The translations under genes and the position numbers were made by a program. Positions 1-5,760 of a stretch of 5,760 nt of DNA are shown here, in pieces; position 1 is the stretch's first letter; every line of letters begins with the position of its first letter. The notes beneath the pieces were generated by a model. That model was not told where the DNA came from and searched no databases. It saw only the letters and a list, made by a program, of their open reading frames with translations. This DNA comes from Candidatus Omnitrophota bacterium (lineage in GTDB: Bacteria; Omnitrophota; Gorgyraeia; 2-02-FULL-51-18). The DNA is taken from NCBI GenBank assembly GCA_023247955.1, contig JAHFFL010000078.1:1-5760 (forward strand), given 5' to 3'.

Positions 1-1
1 T

Positions 2-811
2 GACAAAATCCAGAAGGACCTGGATTCTTTGGAGCAATTCAAAGCCAGGAGCGGTGCCCAAGGTTCGGCGATGAGCGGCGGCGGCAATTTGTTTGGTCCT
101 GATTCTTCGGGCGGCAAGGAAAATCCTTTCGCGGTCGGGCCATGGAAACTCATTGTCGCGATCGTGGGATTTTTGGCGTTGTTGAGTCTAGGATCCTTCG
201 TGATTTGGCAAAAACAACTCCGCGACATGACGCGGGTCAAGGAAATCAACGTCACTCCTTCCGAGGAACGCATGGTGCTGAAAAAGAGTCTGATCAGCAA
301 GGCAACCAAGGACGATCTGACCGGGCTTTTCAACATCGGGCACTTTAAGCTTCTCTTACGCACTGAGCTTCGCAGCGCAAAACTGCGGCAGGATAAAGAA
401 GTTTCGATCATTATGGCCGACGTGGATTTTTTCAAAAAAATCAACGACACGTTCGGACATGCGGCTGGAGACGAGGTGCTGAAGGGAGTCGCCAAGGTCT
501 TCCAGGACAAGAGCACCAATTCTATCGTGGCCTGCCGTTACGGCGGGGAAGAATTTGTGATGATGCTCTCCGGCCACAGTATCGAGGCCGCGGAAGAGAT
601 CGCCGAAAAGATACGCGCCACCGTCCAAGAAAAACAATTCCTTCTCGGGGAGTCCAAAACCGCGCACCCGGTGACTGTCAGTTTGGGGGTAGCGACTTAT
701 AACCGCAGCGAAAGCGGCGAGGAGCTTGTCAAACGGGCCGACAAAGCGCTTTACCAGGCCAAACAAACCGGCAGAAATAAAGTGCTGGCCCACAAGCCAA
801 AACTTGCTTAA
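2..811 (+). CDS. Membrane-anchored GGDEF-domain protein (putative diguanylate cyclase), 5'-partial
   Basis: The predicted role is synthesis of cyclic di-GMP from two GTP at the inner membrane. The reading frame is open to the left edge, so the gene probably starts outside the window. TTG at 29 (with AAGGA at 14-18) and ATG at 71 are possible internal starts, but the codons before them also read as a plausible helix (KIQKDLDSLEQFK). Numbering from base 2, a Ser/Gly-rich segment is followed by one membrane helix at about residues 48-69, a short linker, then a GGDEF domain from about 104 to the end. The domain opens with DDLTGLFN (104-111), followed by the metal-binding region ADVDFFKKIND. The active-site loop is RYGGEEF, with GGEEF at 181-185, an active variant of GGDEF. 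The C-terminal SLGVA and ADKALYQAKQTGRN motifs are present. The inhibitory RxxD I-site expected just before the loop reads TNSI. No sensor domain is visible in the part seen. The promoter after it suggests a transcription unit separate from the ATPase genes. Confidence 0.9.
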   Translation, partial: DKIQKDLDSLEQFKARSGAQGSAMSGGGNLFGPDSSGGKENPFAVGPWKLIVAIVGFLALLSLGSFVIWQKQLRDMTRVKEINVTPSEERMVLKKSLISKATKDDLTGLFNIGHFKLLLRTELRSAKLRQDKEVSIIMADVDFFKKINDTFGHAAGDEVLKGVAKVFQDKSTNSIVACRYGGEEFVMMLSGHSIEAAEEIAEKIRATVQEKQFLLGESKTAHPVTVSLGVATYNRSESGEELVKRADKALYQAKQTGRNKVLAHKPKLA

Positions 812-850
812 AAGCTGTTTTTTCCAACTTCTTATCGAGGTCCTCTTCTT

Positions 851-876
851 GTAGCGCAGGCTTAAGCCTGCGCTAC
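851..876. repeat. Perfect 26-bp intergenic palindrome (REP-like)
   Basis: Each arm is GTAGCGCAGGCTT or its exact reverse complement, with no central gap. As RNA it would form a stem of about 11 bp with a TTAA loop. It lies 39 nt after the GGDEF stop codon. No T-run follows it, so it is not a classical intrinsic terminator, although it could stabilise the 3' end of the upstream mRNA. The sequence resembles short palindromes dispersed between genes in some bacterial genomes. That it is repeated elsewhere in this genome is inference, because only one copy is in the window. Confidence 0.75.
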
Positions 877-926
877 ATGGGAGTGCCGGTTGTATGCTAA
901 TTTTTGATAATAAATACTAAAAATAG

Positions 927-954
927 TTGAATTTCGATTCATATAGTGTATAAT
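927..954 (+). promoter_or_regulatory. Sigma-70-type promoter of the ATPase operon
   Basis: The -35 element TTGAAT (927-932, 4 of 6 consensus bases) is separated by 16 bp from a perfect -10 element TATAAT (949-954). It lies in a strongly AT-rich island of about 70 bp between GC-rich genes. Transcription would start near 960-962, about 23 nt before the first ATPase start codon. There is no TG extension of the -10. It is the only promoter-like sequence I see ahead of the operon, so it probably drives all six genes. Confidence 0.65.
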
Positions 955-968
955 TATATAAGAAGAAC

Positions 969-984
969 TAGGGTCTAGATCCTA
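969..984. promoter_or_regulatory. Imperfect inverted repeat overlapping the atpC ribosome-binding region and start
   Basis: The 16-nt stretch TAGGGTCTAGATCCTA is palindromic except for one G/T pair, which would be a wobble pair in RNA. It contains the only weak ribosome-binding candidate (AGGG, 970-973) and ends on the A of the ATG at 984. It could be a protein-binding site just downstream of the transcription start or a small hairpin limiting translation. It could also be chance. Confidence 0.3.
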
Positions 985-1256
985 TGTTTAATGTCCATAT
1001 TGTGCATATTTCAGACGAGGTCTTGCATGAAGGTGAGGCCGAGCGGGTGGTTTTGCCCGGCGTAATGGGTGATTTCGAGATAGCCGATCTTCATGCGCCT
1101 ATCGTGTCCCTTTTGGCTAAAGGCAAGATCTCAGTAAAGCTCTCGAAGCTCGTTTTGAGTGAGGATCCCTCGGAGGAGTATGAGTACAAGAGGGTCTCGA
1201 TCGAGCAGGGCCTCATGCGGTTTGATGGCAAAGAGCTCTTTGCGGTGGTGGAATAA
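984..1256 (+). CDS. atpC: F-type ATPase epsilon subunit, short form without the C-terminal helices
   Basis: Epsilon sits at the foot of the central stalk and links gamma to the c-ring. The 90 residues correspond only to the N-terminal beta-sandwich domain. Recognisable parts are the opening FNVHIVHISDEVLHEGEAERVVLPGVMGDFEI, split here as strand 1-2 (about 1-15) and the family turn VVLPGVMGDFEI (about 22-33), then HAPIVSLLAKGKI, matching the usual HaPlvt.L.pG, and a final strand. The C-terminal helical hairpin of ordinary bacterial epsilon (about 130-140 residues in total), which can insert into F1 and block ATP hydrolysis, is absent. The frame ends naturally at TAA 1254-1256 and the next gene starts immediately, so this does not look like a frameshift. 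ATG 984 is the first good start after the promoter, with a weak AGGG upstream. Its position as first gene of the operon is unusual for an F-ATPase, where epsilon is normally last. Confidence 0.88.
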   Translation: MFNVHIVHISDEVLHEGEAERVVLPGVMGDFEIADLHAPIVSLLAKGKISVKLSKLVLSEDPSEEYEYKRVSIEQGLMRFDGKELFAVVE

Positions 1257-1468
1257 TGGGTAACCTCATCTTGTTGATGTTTTTAAGCACGGCGGGCCCA
1301 TCAGCGGTGATCGCGCTGATCGGTTACGCAGGCATCATTGCGTTGTCGAGAAATCCTTCGGCCGCGCCGAAGATTCAGACGACGATGATTCTCGCGTTCG
1401 TGTTCGCCGAGGCGATAGCGCTGATCGCGCTCATCCTCATCTTTTATCTTTTCAGCGGCAGGGTGTAG
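1256..1468 (+). CDS. atpE: F-type ATPase subunit c (c-ring proteolipid)
   Basis: The product is a 70-residue hairpin of two membrane helices that oligomerises into the ion-carrying rotor ring. Helix 1 spans about residues 3-30, the polar loop carries SRNP (31-34, the counterpart of the usual ARQP), and helix 2 spans about 42-66. E52 in FAEA (50-53) is the ion-binding carboxylate. Counting from the loop Arg, it aligns without gaps with Asp61 of E. coli subunit c. The Na+-ring ligands of Ilyobacter are not conserved: the Gln32 position is I19 and the Ser66 position is A53, which points to H+ binding. The usual glycine-repeat packing motif of helix 1 is largely replaced (V18 and A20 at two of its positions), and P15 lies within the helix. 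The start codon overlaps the epsilon stop (TAATG at 1254-1258), with only a weak GGTGG upstream, so translation is probably coupled. Confidence 0.9.
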   Translation: MGNLILLMFLSTAGPSAVIALIGYAGIIALSRNPSAAPKIQTTMILAFVFAEAIALIALILIFYLFSGRV

Positions 1469-1483
1469 GGGAGGAAACGGGAA

Positions 1484-2209
1484 ATGGCCTGGCAGCTTTT
1501 GGCGTTGCAGATTGGCTTCTTCTTTCTTCTGCTGTTCGCGCTGCAACAGTTTTTTCACGGTCATTTGACAGGCGCGATCGGCCGCATGGAGAAACTGCAG
1601 CAGAAGACCGTAAAAAAAGAGGAAGAGCTGCAAAAATACCAGGAAATGGTTTTGAAAGACTGCGAGGAGAGGATACGCAAGACCGACCAGGAAATCGCCC
1701 AGAGAAAGCTCCAGGGAGAAGAGGAGCTGAAGCTTCTCAAACAGAACGCGCTCGCGCGGCTGGAGGAAGAAAAATCGGTTTTGAGAGGCGAGCTGACGCA
1801 AAAAGAAAAAATGCTTGAGCGCCAATTTGAGCAGAACGCCAGCCGGCAGGGCGTCGGCATCGCCTGCGGGCTTGTGAAAAACACGTTCAGCGAAGGCATG
1901 CTTAAGGTTTTGCACCAGCATTTGACCGAAGAGCTTTTGCAGAGTTTGTCGGATACCGACCAGGCGAAAGGGATTGCCGTCGAAAAGTCCGTGAAGGTGC
2001 GGTCGGCTTTCGCGCTCGGTGATTCCCAGAAGGAGAAATTAAAAAAGGAGCTTTCGGCCTTGCGGCAAAAAGGATCTGCTTCCGCGGTAGAAATCCGCGA
2101 GGAGATCGACAAAGAGCTGATTGCGGGATTTGTTCTGGTGGTGGGGGAGCTCGTGCTGGACGGGAGTCTCAAAAACCGTTTTGAGAAACACCTAAAACTG
2201 GAGGCCTAG
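1484..2209 (+). CDS. atpF: F-type ATPase b subunit with a delta-like C-terminal domain (peripheral stalk)
   Basis: This is the stator stalk that holds the alpha/beta head against subunit a. In order, the 241 residues show a single N-terminal membrane helix (about 2-24, LLALQIGFFFLLLFAL), a long, charged, Glu/Lys-rich coiled coil (about 34-120), a helical segment (about 124-157), and a tail (about 168-236) that resembles the C-terminal domain of delta. In the tail, VKVRSAFALGDSQKEKL is followed by IDKELIAGFVLVVG and LVLDGSLKNRF, matching the delta signature 'D..LiGG..v.igd.viDgS....l'. I see no counterpart of the delta N-terminal domain, and no separate atpH is present. The length is close to the long b subunit of the alternate F1Fo (N-ATPase) family (about 250 residues, from memory). 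A strong GGGGAGG (1468-1474) lies 9 nt before the ATG and begins on the last base of the atpE stop codon. Confidence 0.85.
   Translation: MAWQLLALQIGFFFLLLFALQQFFHGHLTGAIGRMEKLQQKTVKKEEELQKYQEMVLKDCEERIRKTDQEIAQRKLQGEEELKLLKQNALARLEEEKSVLRGELTQKEKMLERQFEQNASRQGVGIACGLVKNTFSEGMLKVLHQHLTEELLQSLSDTDQAKGIAVEKSVKVRSAFALGDSQKEKLKKELSALRQKGSASAVEIREEIDKELIAGFVLVVGELVLDGSLKNRFEKHLKLEA
2200..2204 (+). promoter_or_regulatory. Ribosome-binding site deciding the GTG start of atpA
   Basis: GGAGG inside the last codons of the b-subunit gene lies 13 nt before GTG 2218, 22 nt before GTG 2227 and 25 nt before ATG 2230. Only the first distance is near the usable range, so GTG 2218 is the preferred start, although its spacing is long. 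ATG 2230 remains possible through coupling and would remove four residues. Confidence 0.5.
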
Positions 2210-2217
2210 ATTTACTC

Positions 2218-3741
2218 GTGTCGCTGGTGATGAAGGAAACTCACGCGCGTTCGGGCGCATTCGACGTCAAGGAAATAGGCACGATCCTCGAGATCCGCCA
2301 AATGATTGTGCGGCTCAAGGGGTTGCCGTCCTGCGCGTTTTGCCAGCCGCTTCTTTTTCCCGGAGGAATCAAGGGGATGGTGATCGGTTTTGACAAAGAT
2401 ATTGTGGAGGCGCTGGTCTTCGGCGAAGTGTCGGGCCTGAAATCCGGGGATTCGGTGACTTCACGGACCGAAAGTCTGAAGGTGCCGGTAGGCGGCGCTT
2501 ATGTGGGGCGGATCGTGAACGGGCTCGGAGTCGCTTGTGACGGCAGGCAGGACATCAAGCCCGATGACGCGATGCCGCTTTTTGCCGAAGCGCCGGGAAT
2601 GACGGAGCGGGCGCCTTTAAGCCGCCAGTTTTTTACGGGGACCAACATCCTCGATGCCGTGATCCCAATCGCCAAAGGCCAGCGTGAGCTCATCGTCGGC
2701 GACCGCATGACGGGGAAAACGACGCTGGCGATGGACGCGATCCTGAACCAAAAAGGGAAGGATGTGGTTTGCATTTACTGCTGCATCGGCCGCAGCTACG
2801 ATTTTTTGCTGAAGATGATTCTTTTGCTCCAGAGCCGGGGGGCGTTGGGGTATTCGATCGTGGTGGCCAGTACCGCCGACGCGCCGGTGGGCGAACAGTA
2901 CCTGGCCCCTTACACGGCGGCGACCATCGGAGAGCACCTGATGCGGCAGGGGCGGGACGTGCTCGTGGTCTTTGACGACATGACCAAGCATGCATGGGTT
3001 TACCGGCAGATATCGCTTCTGATGGACCGCTCACCCGGCCGTGAGGCGTATCCCGGAGACATCTTCTACGTGCATTCCCAGCTTGTGGAGCGCGCCGCGC
3101 AGCTCAAGCCCGAGCTTGGCGGCGGCTCGATGACATTTTTGCCGATCGTCGAGACCCTGCAGGGGGATTTGACCGGCTATATCTCAAGCAATCTGGTGTC
3201 AATGACGGACGGCCAGATTTATTTGTCGTCCGATCTTTTCAAGGAAGGATTTAAACCCGCGATCGATCTGGGTCTTTCGGTGTCGCGTATCGGAAACAAA
3301 ATTCAAAGTCCCGCGCTTCGTTCGGTGGCTGCCACGCTGCGCCTGGAATACGTGAAGTATAAAGAGCTGCTCAATGTCTCCAAGCTGCGTTCCTCGGTCT
3401 CGAAAGAGGCGCAGGCCAAACTCAAACGGGGACAAGCGATTTCTGAAATCCTCAAACAAGGTAAAAACGAGCCGGTGGATGCAATCGAACAGATCATTTT
3501 ACTGGTTGTGCTCAAGAAAGGGTCGTTGGACGAGTTGTCCGGAGCGCTTATCGCGAAATTCAAAAAGACGTTTTATTCATTTCTTATGGATTACTACCCG
3601 GCGCTTCTCAAGGCGCTCCGCACGGAGATGACGATCACCGAATCCATACGGAAAGAAATCGACGCAGCCACCGTCGAGTTTTTTAAAAGCCAAGCCGGCG
3701 AACCGAAAAGGGCCTCCGCCAAGGAGACACCCGCCCCATGA
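2218..3741 (+). CDS. atpA: F-type ATPase alpha subunit
   Basis: Alpha alternates with beta in the F1 hexamer, binds non-catalytic nucleotide and supplies the arginine finger to the beta sites. The length (507 residues) is normal. An N-terminal beta-barrel (about 20-90) is followed by the nucleotide-binding domain. Its P-loop is GDRMTGKT (161-168), with Met164 where nearly all alphas have Gln. Walker B is VLVVFDDMTKHA (D253, D254). SPGREAYPGD (272-281) and the catalytic-loop motif GLSVSR (352-357, finger R357) follow, then a helical C-terminal domain. Segments such as QGRDVLVV, HSQLVERA and LGGGSMTFLPIVET resemble alphas of the alternate F1Fo/N-ATPase family, which is recognition from memory. 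The N-terminus before the first barrel strand is about 8 residues shorter than in E. coli and lacks its amphipathic helix, the part that normally binds delta. The GTG start (see the separate site entry) lies 8 nt after atpF, and the stop overlaps the start of atpG (ATGA). Confidence 0.95.
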   Translation: MSLVMKETHARSGAFDVKEIGTILEIRQMIVRLKGLPSCAFCQPLLFPGGIKGMVIGFDKDIVEALVFGEVSGLKSGDSVTSRTESLKVPVGGAYVGRIVNGLGVACDGRQDIKPDDAMPLFAEAPGMTERAPLSRQFFTGTNILDAVIPIAKGQRELIVGDRMTGKTTLAMDAILNQKGKDVVCIYCCIGRSYDFLLKMILLLQSRGALGYSIVVASTADAPVGEQYLAPYTAATIGEHLMRQGRDVLVVFDDMTKHAWVYRQISLLMDRSPGREAYPGDIFYVHSQLVERAAQLKPELGGGSMTFLPIVETLQGDLTGYISSNLVSMTDGQIYLSSDLFKEGFKPAIDLGLSVSRIGNKIQSPALRSVAATLRLEYVKYKELLNVSKLRSSVSKEAQAKLKRGQAISEILKQGKNEPVDAIEQIILLVVLKKGSLDELSGALIAKFKKTFYSFLMDYYPALLKALRTEMTITESIRKEIDAATVEFFKSQAGEPKRASAKETPAP

Positions 3742-4640
3742 GCAAGATCACCGTCTTAAAACTCAAGAATCACCTCAGGCGCGAACTCCAGGTGATTCAT
3801 ACGCTTGAGCTCTTGAAACAAATCGCCGCTTCGGAATTCCATTATCTGGAGAAACAAAAGAAAGAGGCCTCTCAATTTGTCCGTCTTCTCGAATCGTTTT
3901 TCAATTTTTATCAGAGCAAGCACCTGACCGCCGGTTTTTTCTCGGAGGAGCCGAGCTCTATCCCGGCGATGATCGCGATCACTTCCGATGAGGGTTTCCT
4001 GGGCGCGCTCAACAACCTGATTGTCGAAAAGGCCGTCCAGTTTTACCGCGAGAATCCAGGGACGAATCTTGTGGTGCTCGGCCGCCGCGGCGCCCGGAAA
4101 ATCCGGGATTTCGGCATTGAGCCCGTGGAATTTCCGGGCATCCCGTTTCCTCTGGAGTATCAGGCTGTACTCCCACTCAAAAAATACCTCATGGATTTGT
4201 ACACGGCCAACCGTATTGGCAGCATCCACGTGATTTACGCGCGCTGCCACTCGTTCACAAAACAAACGCTTGAGGTCACGAACCTCCTGCCCTACAACAT
4301 GCTGGGCAATCAGCGTCCCGAAGACGAGACGGAGCTGGACACCGTAATCATGGAGCCCGATATTGAGCAGATCATCCAGTACACGATAGCGCTTTGTTTC
4401 GGCAGGCAGCTTTACGAGATCTTTTGGGATTCCAAACTTTCCGAAGTGGCGGCCCGTACGATAGAGCTCAACGAACGGTACGAGCATCTTTCGAAGAGCA
4501 GCGAAAAGGTCAGGATGCAGTATTTCCGCGCCAGCCACGAGGTGATTGACGCCGGCATCCGCGAGATATTCTCAAGCCAGCATTTCTCAAGACAACAAAA
4601 GAAAGCCAAAGCGGCGGAGGTGTCCCATGTCTCCGGGTGA
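3738..4640 (+). CDS. atpG: F-type ATPase gamma subunit (central rotor shaft)
   Basis: Gamma is the asymmetric shaft that turns inside the alpha/beta ring and couples it to the c-ring. The 300 residues are near the usual size. The N-terminal helix (about 4-50) keeps the family pattern in divergent form, with [14 protein letters not shown] where most have AMKMVAA.K. The Rossmann-like middle domain begins at [17 protein letters not shown] (77-93), matching the usual 'sD.GLCGg.N', and continues with [11 protein letters not shown] (111-121). The C-terminal helix has [16 protein letters not shown] (231-246) and [17 protein letters not shown] (262-278), matching 'S..SEhaaRm.Am..A' and 'yN..RQa.IT.El.EI'. 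It ends with a basic tail of about 20 residues. ATG 3738 overlaps the atpA stop by 4 nt and is preceded by AAGGAG at 3721-3726. The divergence from standard gammas is greater than for alpha or beta, as is common for this subunit. Confidence 0.93.
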   Translation: MSKITVLKLKNHLRRELQVIHTLELLKQIAASEFHYLEKQKKEASQFVRLLESFFNFYQSKHLTAGFFSEEPSSIPAMIAITSDEGFLGALNNLIVEKAVQFYRENPGTNLVVLGRRGARKIRDFGIEPVEFPGIPFPLEYQAVLPLKKYLMDLYTANRIGSIHVIYARCHSFTKQTLEVTNLLPYNMLGNQRPEDETELDTVIMEPDIEQIIQYTIALCFGRQLYEIFWDSKLSEVAARTIELNERYEHLSKSSEKVRMQYFRASHEVIDAGIREIFSSQHFSRQQKKAKAAEVSHVSG

Positions 4641-5760
4641 AGTGATCTCCGTGCACGGCCCGGTAGTGGACGTGGAATTTGAAGCCGGGCAAAGCCTGCC
4701 CAAGATTTACGAGGTGCTCAAATCCCGCACTCACGACGGAAGCGAGGTCACGCTCGAGGTGATGGAGCATATCGGCATGAACGCCGTGCGCTGCATCGCG
4801 CTGGGATCCACGATTGATTTGTACCGCGGCGCGCCGGCCAAAGTCACCGGGGATTTCATTCAGGTCCCGGTCGGCGAGAAAACATTCGGCCGTTTGATGA
4901 ACGTGCTCGGCCAGCCGATTGACGGCGGCGGACCCATCACGGCGGAGGTGTACCGGCCCGTGCGCAAGACCGGCAAGCGGATTGCCATCAATCCCGAGGA
5001 GGAGCGCAACCGCAGTTTTGAGGTGCTGGAAACCGGAATCAAAATGATTGATTTTCTTTTCCCGCTCGTCAAGGGTTCGAAGAACGGCGTGCTCGGCGGC
5101 GCGGCGCTGGGAAAATCCCTGCTGACGTTGGAACTGATCCACAACGTCATTGAAAAACATCAGGGCGCCTGCGTTTTTACCGGTATCGGAGAGCGTATCC
5201 GCGAGGGGTACGAACTTTACCATGAGCTGAAAAAAACAGGCGGGGTTCTAGAACGCGTAGCGCTGGTTTACGGCCAGATGAACGAATCGCCGGGTGCCCG
5301 CTTCGAAGTCGCGATGACGGGGCTTACGATGGCCGAGTATCTCCAGGAGCAGAAGCGGGACGTGCTGTTTTTCGCGGACAGCGTATTTCGTTTTGCGCAG
5401 GCCGGTATGGAGATGTCCACCCTCTTGGGACATATTCCCTCGGAAACGGGCTATCAGCCGACGCTGGCCTCGGAGATGAGCGAGTTTCACGAGCGGATTC
5501 ACTCGGGGCGCGAGGGATCGATCACCGCCGTGGAGGCGGTGTACGTGCCTGCCGACGATTTGACGGACCCCGCGGTGGTCGCTATTTTCAGTTATCTGGA
5601 CTCCATCATGGTGCTTTCAAGGGCACGCATGCAGGCGGGGCTTTACCCGGCCATAGACCCGCTGGCTTCCTCGAGCGTCAACCTGGATCCCGCGATCGTG
5701 TCGAAAAACCATTATGACACCGCGCAGGAGGTGATACGCGTGTTGAATAAACTCGATGAA
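4627..5760 (+). CDS. atpD: F-type ATPase beta subunit (catalytic), 3'-partial
   Basis: Beta carries the ATP-synthesising or hydrolysing sites. The first 378 residues are present and the frame is open at the right edge; the C-terminal domain with the DELSEED region is outside. [15 protein letters not shown] starts the N-terminal barrel (4-18), and VRCIALGST (54-62) and [16 protein letters not shown] (80-95) follow. The P-loop is GGAALGKS (157-164), where the family norm is GGAGVGKT. The catalytic glutamate is E189 in GIGERIREG and is followed by R190. [10 protein letters not shown] is intact. Walker B is [11 protein letters not shown] (D251, R255), with Ser replacing the usual Asn after the Asp. 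[22 protein letters not shown] and GLYPAIDPL (adenine-contact Tyr340) are all present. The essential catalytic residues are therefore intact and the protein is probably active. ATG 4627 overlaps the end of atpG by 14 nt and has a strong GGAGGTG at 4616-4622. In N-ATPase operons beta comes first; here it comes after gamma, as in ordinary F-ATPase operons. Confidence 0.96.
   Translation, partial: MSPGEVISVHGPVVDVEFEAGQSLPKIYEVLKSRTHDGSEVTLEVMEHIGMNAVRCIALGSTIDLYRGAPAKVTGDFIQVPVGEKTFGRLMNVLGQPIDGGGPITAEVYRPVRKTGKRIAINPEEERNRSFEVLETGIKMIDFLFPLVKGSKNGVLGGAALGKSLLTLELIHNVIEKHQGACVFTGIGERIREGYELYHELKKTGGVLERVALVYGQMNESPGARFEVAMTGLTMAEYLQEQKRDVLFFADSVFRFAQAGMEMSTLLGHIPSETGYQPTLASEMSEFHERIHSGREGSITAVEAVYVPADDLTDPAVVAIFSYLDSIMVLSRARMQAGLYPAIDPLASSSVNLDPAIVSKNHYDTAQEVIRVLNKLDE

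Noticed and set aside
805..826. Possible intrinsic terminator after the GGDEF gene (A-run, GCTG, T-run)
   Set aside because: The stem would be almost only A-T pairs with no GC-rich core, so it is too weak to call.
1254..1258. Frameshift as the cause of the short epsilon
   Set aside because: The stop and next start form a tidy TAATG coupling signal, and the following frame is a complete c subunit, leaving no room for a lost epsilon tail.
1256..1468. Na+-dependent c-ring, as expected from the N-ATPase resemblance
   Set aside because: The residues aligned with the Na+ ligands are Ile and Ala, so the sequence argues for H+.
1301..1921. Antisense open frame opposite atpE and atpF
   Set aside because: It is a shadow of the Lys/Glu-rich coiled coil, giving a Phe/Leu-rich meaningless product.
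3756..4538. Long antisense open frame opposite atpG
   Set aside because: It lies wholly within a well-supported gamma gene, shows no family motif, and is explained by codon bias of the sense strand.
4510..5223. Long antisense open frame across the atpG/atpD junction
   Set aside because: It overlaps the conserved start of beta and gamma's C-terminal helix, and its His/Arg-rich product has no recognisable domain.

Overview
The window holds most of an F-type (F1Fo) rotary ATPase operon, preceded by the end of an unrelated membrane-anchored GGDEF (diguanylate cyclase) gene. All genes lie on the + strand. The organism is a bacterium with moderately GC-rich coding DNA. A perfect 26-bp palindrome at 851-876 resembles intergenic repeats I associate with deep-branching bacteria of the PVC/Omnitrophota kind. 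That is only a weak taxonomic hint, and I cannot name a species.

Layout: 2-811 is a GGDEF-domain protein, open at the left edge. The gap 812-983 is AT-rich in its second half and holds the palindrome, a good sigma-70-type promoter (-35 at 927-932, -10 TATAAT at 949-954) and an imperfect inverted repeat that runs into the first start codon. The genes are then tightly packed: epsilon (984-1256), c (1256-1468), a b subunit carrying a delta-like C-terminal domain (1484-2209), alpha (2218-3741), gamma (3738-4640) and beta (4627 to beyond the right edge). Spacing runs from a 14-nt overlap to a 15-nt gap, so this is very likely one transcript with translational coupling.

The encoded proteins make an almost complete machine: the catalytic alpha/beta head, the gamma rotor shaft with epsilon at its foot, the c-ring and the peripheral stalk. 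The gene for subunit a (atpB), which is essential for ion translocation, is not in the window. The order epsilon-c-b-alpha-gamma, the long b with a delta-like tail, the absence of a separate atpH and the style of the alpha sequence all recall the 'alternate F1Fo' or N-ATPase family (operon atpDCQRBEFAG). However, beta is last rather than first, no a, Q or R gene lies between epsilon and c, and the c subunit lacks the Na+-binding residues typical of that family. The best reading is a divergent or rearranged relative of the N-ATPases, probably proton-coupled. Whether it makes or hydrolyses ATP in the cell cannot be decided from this sequence.
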